A DNA stretch of 64,000 bases, from the NCBI GenBank assembly GCA_024663395.1, contig JANFAH010000011.1:558001-622000 (forward strand). Direction: 5' to 3'. Positions 57,526 to 64,000 of the stretch are shown piece after piece (the first letter of the stretch is position 1; every line of letters begins with the position of its first letter). The DNA is from Pisolithus tinctorius (Eukaryota; Basidiomycota; Agaricomycetes; Boletales; Pisolithaceae). The notes beneath the pieces are model-generated. The model worked only from the letters and a program-made list of their open reading frames with translations. It did no database searches and was not told where the DNA came from. The translations under genes were made by a program, and so were the position numbers.

Positions 57526-57563
57526 GCTGACCAGGGACAGTCAGCATCTAAGTCCCCCGCAGG
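57526..57563 (+). repeat. Direct repeat bounding the accessory cassette (right copy)
   Basis: Matches 55409-55447 with a handful of differences and ends exactly at the 3' LTR, where the polypurine tract should be. The LTR-adjacent copy is therefore the original element end. Confidence 0.85.
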
Positions 57564-58217
57564 TGTGAGGAATCCGCATTCCCTGGACGCGTAAGCCCCT
57601 ATTGTTAACCGTTCTGTGACTACTGTTACATCCGCTCCCCTCTCGCATTCACCATCATTCATGTGCTACCTTCCCATGCCCTCGCTCCCTCTTGTGCAAT
57701 GCTATACCCGCGGCCGCTGTGCTCCAGTTGTTGTTTTTCCTCGGACTCCTTCTCTTATCACGGTCTCTATTCCTTTAGTGCTTGTAGTATACCCTCGGCC
57801 TCGGTTTGGCCTGTCTTCTGTGTATGCGCTGTCGCGCGGCTTTCCTTTACTGTACCCTGTCTTACTTAGGTTCCGGGTTTGTCCGGACTATAAAACCCTG
57901 TACTTAGGTACAGAATGATACCTTTTGGCACTTGGAAGGTCACCACGAGTTTCTTTTCCACTCTGTCTACACTGCACATCTCGCATTCCGCCGCGCACGA
58001 ACTACGTATACCGCTCGCACCGCTCGCATCGCCAGTACTACTCCGCGGACCACACCGCGCACGTCACAAAACACTACCGCTACAAAGCGCTGGGTCTCTC
58101 CTTCTAGTCCCGACAGTCCAGAATCCCTTGGGATGAACAATTCGTTCCCTTCACTTTTTATTGTTGTTATCTAAGCCATCTAGCTCGTGTTATACAGCTA
58201 CTTGGACTTTTCCTACA
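57564..58217 (+). repeat. 3' LTR of the young gypsy element
   Basis: 654 bp, the same length as the 5' LTR with no indels. Its differences from the 5' LTR are all C/T or G/A at CpG positions, in both directions. Confidence 0.95.
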
Positions 58218-58291
58218 CCGGACTTGACCGGGGATAGGGGCTAGGGGTCCGGACTGGACTGGGACTGAGTCCAAGAGTCATGGATATGACA

Positions 58292-58469
58292 CAGACATCC
58301 AGCTAAATATGCCATGAAACCACTCACCAGCTGTCATGCCACCAACATCAAGAGTGTAAGTGAGGCCATTGAGTAGTCATCTAGCTAAATGTGCCATGAA
58401 ATTACTCACATACTGTGATACCACCATCATCAAGAGTGCAAGTGAAGCCATTGAGCAAACATCCATATA
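58292..58469. repeat. Satellite, about 82-bp unit (short middle block)
   Basis: About two units between the solo LTR and the palindromic element. It continues the left array across both insertions. Confidence 0.88.
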
Positions 58470-60046
58470 CAATGGCTCAAAAAACTGACTGCATGTTTGT
58501 ATGTTTTACATTAGTTATGACTAAATGCAATAACCCCTAACCCTAGCCCTAAACCATGAGTGTATGAAATAGGGTACTTACTCTTGGCTTTCTATTGGTC
58601 CATGAATCAAGTGATTTGGATAGGAATTGATAGAATAGCAGCCATTTGAAAATGACATGTCATGTGGTCAGTTTTTTGACTTTAAGTTTTGATTACATAG
58701 TTTTGAGTTTAACAAAGTTTAAAATGCTGTGAGGTGCTTACTAATGCTTACATGGTATATCACATGGTCTATTTGATTATTTGTCATCATACAAACAATG
58801 CCAAACAATGAATTGGGACCATCAAGGCTCCCTCTTCTGCCCCAACTCATGAAACCATCCTCCTGGTCCATCTGGGCCATTTTCTCAGAGTAATCCCCAT
58901 AAATATTGGTGCCCACTCCAGTAATGTCATCAGGGTATATGTCCAACACAATCAAACCCTTAAAAAATCTGCTTTCAGTCATCCCTGTGCTGTTTCCCCC
59001 ACCCATGCCTGACATGTTCTGCACCTAATCAGTACTGAGACAGCTGGAAATGCCATGGAGGTCAATCTGGCACATCAGAAAATGATGAACAAACAAAACA
59101 CCTTTTAACCAGTACATTTTCACCACAGTACAATTAGTTTCAATGCTGGGGTGAGACAAAACATTCCTGTGCACTTCAGGTGGCATGGGAAGCATGGCTA
59201 GACTGTGCTCTCAGCTGACTGTGGATGACTGGGAATGGGTGATTTGGTCATATAAGACCATAGGTAATACCCAGGCCTAGATGGATTGATGGAATCTCCT
59301 TCCTAGCAGTTCAGTGGACTATCCCCCCCAGGGCACCTGGACTGTAATGAAGGTTTTCAGCTCACCCTAGCCCTCAACCCAGCACCCTTGAGGTGGAAAC
59401 CCACCAGATAAGAGGTGATTGGATTGTTCGTCATGTTTTACAGTGCCAGATTAACCATCATGGCTTTTTCAGCATTCTCAGTACTCATTAGGTGCAGAAC
59501 ATGTCAGGCATGGGTGGGGGAAACAGCACAGGGATGACTGAAAGCAGATTTTTTAAGGGTTTGATTGTGTTGGACATATACCCTGATGACATTACTGGAG
59601 TGGGCACCAATATTTATGGGGATTACTCTGAGAAAATGGCCCAGATGGACCAGGAGGATGGTTTCATGAGTTGGGGCAGAAGAGGGAGCCTTGATGGTCC
59701 CAATTCATTGTTTGGCATTGTTTGTATGATGACAAATAATCAAATAGACCATGTGATATACCATGTAAGCATTAGTAAGCACCTCACAGCATTTTAAACT
59801 TTGTTAAACTCAAAACTATGTAATCAAAACTTAAAGTCAAAAAACTGACCACATGACATGTCATTTTCAAATGGCTGCTATTCTATCAATTCCTATCCAA
59901 ATCACTTGATTCATGGACCAATAGAAAGCCAAGAGTAAGTACCCTATTTCATACACTCATGGTTTAGGGCTAGGGTTAGGGGTTATTGCATTTAGTCATA
60001 ACTAATGTAAAACATACAAACATGCAGTCAGTTTTTTGAGCCACTG
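58470..60046. mobile_element. 1.58-kb near-palindromic (foldback) element, mariner-like ends
   Basis: Termini CAATGGCTCAAAAAACTGAC and, on the complement, CAGTGGCTCAAAAAACTGAC are flanked on both sides by TA (58468-58469 and 60047-60048). The arms are near-identical for about 560 bp, so the same 101-codon frame (MQNMSGMGGGNSTG...) appears on opposite strands at 58719-59024 and 59492-59797, each 249 bp from its end. Toward the centre (59031-59485) the arms are still alignable but diverged. TA target sites and CAGT ends point to Tc1/mariner ancestry. No transposase is present. Confidence 0.85.
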
Positions 60047-60048
60047 TA

Positions 60049-61260
60049 GATGTGCCATGAAATCACTCACTACCTGTCATGCCACCAACATCAAGAGTCC
60101 AAGTGAGGCTGTTGAGCAAACATCTAGCTAAACATGCCATGACATCACTCATTGGCTGTCATGTCATCAACATTAAAAATGCAAGTGAGGCTGTTGAGCA
60201 GACATAGAGCTTAACATGCCATGAAATTGTTCACCAGCTGTCATTCCAGCAACATCAAGAGTGCAAGTGATACCATTGAGCAGACATCCAACTAAACATG
60301 CCATGAAACCACTCACCATCTGTCATGCCACCAACATCAAGAGTGCAAGTGAGCCCTTGAGCAGACATCCAGCTGAACATGCCTTGAAATCACTCACATC
60401 CTGTCATGCCATCAACATCAAGAATGCAAGTGAGGCCATTGAGTGGATCCAGTTAAACATGCCATGAAAACACTCACCATCTGTCATGCCACCAACATCA
60501 AGAGTGCAATTAAGGCCTTGAGCAGACATCCAGCTGAACATGCCTTGAAACCACTCACATCCTGTCATGCCATCAACACCAAGAGTGCAAATGAAGCCAT
60601 TGAGCAGAACCCAGCTAAACATGCCATGAAATCACTCACATCCTGTTGTACCACCCACATCAAGAGTGTACATAAGTGAGACCATTGAGTAGACATCCAG
60701 CTAAATGTTCCATGAAATCACCCACTCACTGTCATGCCACCAACATCAGAGTGTAAGTGAGGCCATTGAGTAGACATCCAGCAAAATGTTCTATGAAACC
60801 ACTCACAGCCTGCCATGCCACCAATATCAAGAGTGTAAGTGGGTCCATTGAGCAGACATCCAGCTAAACATGCCATGAGATTACTCACCAGCTGTCATGC
60901 CACCAACATCAAGAGTGCAAGTGAAGCCATTGAGTAGACATCCAACTAAACAACCCATGAAATCACTCACCACCTATCATCTGACCAACATCAAGAATTA
61001 GAGTGAGGCCATTGAGCAGACATCCAGCTAAATGTACCATGAAATCACTCACCAGCTGTCATGCCACCAAAACCAAGAGTGCAAGTGAGGTTATTGAGCA
61101 GACATTCATCTAAATGTGCCATGAAATCACTCACTTGCTGCCATGCCACCAACATCAAGAGTCCAAGTGAAGCCATTAAGCAGACATCCAGCTAAACATG
61201 GCATGAAATTACTCACATACTGTGATACCACCAACATCAAGAGCATGAGTGAGCTCTGTC
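60049..61260. repeat. Satellite, about 82-bp unit (right block)
   Basis: About 15 diverged units of the same satellite, ending near CAAGAGCATGAGTGAGCTCTG. With the other blocks the pre-insertion array was about 2.5 kb. Confidence 0.92.
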
Positions 61261-61683
61261 AGTAACTTTAGCATACCATTAATTACTCACAATCTCTCAA
61301 TACATGCAAGGGAATACAAAATTAAAACATCACTCACTGCACATGTTAGAAGCATTTGGCCACTTACCCTACAATTTGGAAACCAGCTCAACAGATCATT
61401 TTCAAACACTTTTGCATCTACCTGCAACTTCCCACAAAGCCTTGCCCCAATCTGTTTCTCAATGTCCTTTGGAAGATTAGAAGATTAGTACCTGTGCCAA
61501 AACACACTTGATTACTTACATGTACACAGCATAATGAATACATAGTGCAATACTTGATTGTTGTGTTGATATAAGTAACCTTTGTAAACCATCCTCATTC
61601 AATACATTTGCTGTGCACTGCATCAAAACACTGCAGTCTGCACCCTCTTGATGCATATCTGCCACAAGGATCTTCTAGTACCA
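61261..61683. other. CpG-poor stretch, no gene seen
   Basis: Lies between the satellite and the 3' end of the truncated GTPase gene. No repeat family or frame was recognised. Confidence 0.35.
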
Positions 61684-62574
61684 CTATCCCTGTGTGATAA
61701 AACACCCACCCTGAAGTGACACATATCCTTTAGGTGGAAACTTGCACTTGTCAAGTTCATGTTTTATGTGGAAAAGCCACTTTTCCATCAATTCCCATTT
61801 CTTTTCTTCAATCTTTCCCAGTGCTCCCTCTATCTCCCAACCTTCATCTTCAAGTTCTTCAATTGCATCAAGATTCAAGGTATCCACCTTTGTCAACAAC
61901 ACTATCACAGGAACTTCACAGATTCTTAGTTGTATGGCAATCAGCTGAGCAAAAGAAATTACCATGCCCTGTGTCACATTCATTGAAGAATTTCTGCTCA
62001 GCAGCAGTTACTGTCCTGCAGCTCTCAGTCATGGGGATGCAAAACCTACATTTATCTGCTGCATTAGACTATAGTCACTCACAATGTATTCCTTACCAGA
62101 TGACATGGACTCATTCATTTACCTTCATTGTGGCTGCACAGTCAACCACAAAGCCCTTTGTAGGATGGTGGTTTTACCAGCATTTGCTCTGCCCATGACC
62201 AGAATTCGAAAGTGCTTGATGTTCTTCATGTACTCTTGAGCCATCTCAGAATCAAGACAGTAAGCAGGTCATGGAGACGTAATTTCTGTGACTCCGCACG
62301 GGACGGTTTGAATTAATTTCATCAGGAGTGACAATAATACCTTGGGGGGCCGCTTCAATCCATGCAGGGACTGGAATTGCTACATCACCAACAAGGTCCC
62401 TAGCTTCTGTATCCCCATGTCAAGTATGCCATATTTTGTAGGCTAGAACAATATCATACCCGCAGTTGCAGTTCCAGTTGCAGCGGGAGCTAAATCATTT
62501 GGATCGCTTTCGCTGGGGCGACGAGATCCACTGCCGAGTGACTTGAACCACTTTTTGATGCGACGAGGCGCCAT
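61684..62574 (-). pseudogene. P-loop GTPase of a mushroom family, internally truncated
   Basis: Read leftward from ATG 62574: MAPRRIKKWFKSLGSGSRRP (exon 62574-62460), then a linker exon (DVAIPVPAWIEAAPQGIIVT), then EYMKNIKHFRILVMGRANAG continuing KTT, a Walker A/G1 box at 62167-62193. Later come CRFCIPMTESCRTVTAAEQK, the G4 box (VPVIVLLTKVDTLN) and FPPKGYVSL. Only about 90 nt separate G1 from CRFCIPM, so the switch/G3 region (D-x2-G) is missing and GTP hydrolysis would be lost. The 5' third has normal CpG content, while the rest is CpG-poor like the adjacent repeats. Confidence 0.65.
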
Positions 62575-62778
62575 GTAAATATAAGATACAATTTCACAGC
62601 GCGAAGCTTAAGGCGTGTGGAGTATTAGCGTGAAGCCCGTCGTCCTGGTATCGACTCGAAGCAAAGTCGGCGATATCAAGGCGCCTATCTCCTTTCACTT
62701 ATGCATGTGATTATGTAATCAAGTGAACCCTGACGACGTTGACCCCACGATCTCAGCCTCAATTCCTTCTGAAGGCAG

Positions 62779-63240
62779 GTATAAAAATCTCTGAGCATGC
62801 CTACTTTGCTCCAACTTCCAACAGGCTCGAAGAAAAATGAATGTCCAAACTGCGAAGAAATCATGCAAGTGCATGTTTGTTGTTTCATCCTGTTCACGCG
62901 ACCTTATTTCTATGCCTCACTCCGCAAACAGATGAAGGGGTGTGCTGACCACATATCCATTTGCACGACCACCTACTTTTCCCAGTCATCGGCCCTGAGT
63001 CGATTTGGGTGGAACGACGGTAGAGAACGTGTAAGGCTTTTTTGCCTTTTCGTTTGCTCACCTGCCGCTGTTGATGCTTTTTTTTTCTTTGACGTCGAAA
63101 GCGAAATACGTACGAGGAATGTATGCTGCTTCTAGAGTTACAGGTCGCCTTTTTGAAGACCTAGAATTAGGGCCCGAGAGTCATGGTATCAAATATCCAC
63201 CGAGAGGCCAGACAGATCAGGGCCAGTTCGCAGTCATACA
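62779..63240 (+). pseudogene. SPT4: SPT4-like transcription elongation factor, decayed copy
   Basis: Pieces of Spt4 occur in order but in shifting frames: YKNL-stop-ACLLCS (first C-x2-C), then a frame change to KKNECPNCEEIMQ (second C-x2-C), an intron (62869-62932), MKGCADHISICTTTYF, a frame change to VIGPESIWVERR-stop, a second intron, and KYVRGMYAASRVTGRLFEDL...HGIKYPPRGQTDQ. These are the zinc ribbon, the S-W-V-x-R segment and the C-terminal G-M-Y-A-x-R-V-x-G-R-L block. TGA (for CGA, Arg) and TAG (for CAG, Gln) plus two frameshifts break it. Spt4 normally pairs with Spt5 on RNA polymerase II. A functional copy presumably lies elsewhere. Confidence 0.7.
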
Positions 63241-64000
63241 CACCGTTTATTTTTCCCCAGCCTCGTATTTCCCTTATCAATCATATTGAATCCATTTTTT
63301 TTCAGGGTTTTATTGCTATGCTATGTATGACATTTAGTTCGTTGTTCATGCTGCTTCATCCCAAGCCTTACAGGTCGACTTGTAGAGTGTGACTTCTTGC
63401 TCCCGTTCGACGTGTTCATGGATATTGGTCAGGGTTCCAGACCCCCTACAAGTCGCCGGTTGTCTCTGTACTCTGCAAAATAACCTGGCTGACCTGTGTG
63501 CGTCGTTAGTTAACCCGTTTCCTAACGATCAATGAATACGGCGAGTGATGTGCGTCGACACTCTATTTGAAGGATATTGTTGAATGATGCGGGGTTTATG
63601 TAGTAAATGAAAGCATGAGCGTCTTCATCGTGTTGCCCTGGGAAGGGTATTTAAGTACCATCGAGCTGCGTGGCAAAGCTGGTCAAATGCTGTCAGTCGC
63701 GTTTTATCACAACTGTAGGTGGATGCTGATCAGCGCGAGTAGTCAGCGTATGGAATGACTGTTTTGATGGTCGAAAAACCCGGCGTGTACAGGACGGGCA
63801 TCAATACCCGATATCGATTTACATAACTAATTACTTTCTTAACCCCGTATATGTAAAGGAAGGCTCATCAGAACTGCAGCGCCTCCCTCTCGGGTGCTTG
63901 TGGGGTATCCCCTATTTACTTTTGCCGGTCAATGTAGAGAGCTCAGCGAACAAAGGGATTTTCCCTCCGTGCAGGCGTCCTCGCTGATCGCTGGGAGATC
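63241..64000. other. Right-edge intergenic DNA, no gene seen
   Basis: Stop-rich in all frames with normal CpG content. No repeat or RNA gene was recognised up to the window end. Confidence 0.4.

Larger units (their letters stand above)
48153..58217 (+). mobile_element. Young Ty3/gypsy element with antisense accessory gene
   Basis: 10,065 bp. The 654-bp LTRs (48153-48806 and 57564-58217, TGTGAGGAATCC...CCTACA) differ at 13 bases by eye, all at CpG sites. Order: LTR, putative tRNA primer site, gag-protease, pol (RT, RNase H, integrase) in the -1 frame, a 2.1-kb segment with an antisense spliced gene, LTR. All main frames are open. No clean 5-bp target duplication is visible (ACCAG left, CCGGA right), perhaps because it lies in the GGACCGG-rich solo LTR. 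Confidence 0.93.
47301..58291 (+). mobile_element. Solo LTR (about 925 bp) split by a nested gypsy element
   Basis: Outer pieces 47301-48152 and 58218-58291 together form a TGTGAAGTACGGG...ATATGACA sequence flanked by the 5-bp direct repeat CAGAC (47296-47300 and 58292-58296). Joining the flanks restores a continuous satellite unit. No internal retroelement domains belong to it, so it is read as a solo LTR. It contains repeated GGACCGGA/AAGTCCGG boxes. Confidence 0.8.

Noticed and set aside
55296..57530. 744-codon plus-strand open frame downstream of pol
   Set aside because: No recognisable domain and an unnatural composition (many Arg, Ser, Pro, Cys). The opposite strand has consistent donors, acceptors and a structured cysteine cluster. 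The length is kept as a note in the finding.
58719..59797. Two identical 101-codon frames as a gene pair
   Set aside because: They are the same sequence read from the two arms of a palindrome; no domain, splice structure or independent support.
1..64000. tRNA, rRNA or other structured RNA genes
   Set aside because: I looked for tRNA A/B-box patterns and rRNA-like stretches on both strands and saw none I could support without a covariance search.

Overview
The window looks like nuclear DNA of a mushroom-forming basidiomycete (Agaricomycetes). The evidence is many short GT-AG introns of about 40-70 nt, a multi-exon KDZ (Kyakuja-Dileera-Zisupton) transposase, chromodomain Ty3/gypsy elements, a DUF6533-type membrane protein family and ordinary fungal housekeeping genes. 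It is a mosaic of a few real genes in a landscape dominated by repeats of different ages.

Layout. 1-4.9 kb: the edge of an expanded hypothetical gene family, tandem duplications (93-bp and 229-bp units), a viroplasmin/RNase H1-N-like gene, and a small three-exon gene with a SUMO-interaction-like acidic stretch. 5.2-8.9 kb: an apparently intact ten-exon KDZ transposase, followed by an array of short GTTGCAAT/ATTGCAAC motifs. 9.6-14.4 and 21.3-25.4 kb: two direct copies of a segmental duplication, each with a DUF6533-like multi-TM gene. The upstream copy is largely open; the downstream copy has a nonsense codon. Between them lie a zinc-finger protein gene (about 15-17 kb) and an intact purine (xanthine/uric acid) permease (18.8-21.2 kb). 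26.2-28.4 kb: ribosomal protein eS12 (-) and a SKI8/WDR61-like WD40 protein (+).

28.4-47.3 and 58.3-62.2 kb: strongly CpG-depleted repeat territory. It holds gag and integrase relics, a tyrosine-recombinase relic, a KDZ relic, small inverted-repeat elements, an approximately 82-bp satellite and a 1.58-kb near-palindromic element. Two younger LTR elements sit in it. The first is a 5.86-kb chromodomain (Tf1/sushi-type) element at 33,031-38,886 with a perfect 5-bp target duplication. The second is a 10.06-kb Ty3/gypsy element at 48,153-58,217 with open gag-pro and pol joined at a canonical -1 slippery heptamer. It carries a spliced antisense accessory gene between pol and the 3' LTR. The second element is nested inside a solo LTR, which is itself nested inside the satellite.

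62.2-64 kb: a truncated P-loop GTPase gene that straddles the edge of the CpG-depleted zone, and a decayed SPT4-like copy.

The unifying signal is decay by CpG transition. The 5' and 3' LTRs of the younger element differ only at CpG sites as read by eye, and all six in-frame stops of the older element are explained by C-to-T changes. This fits cytosine methylation and deamination of repeats.
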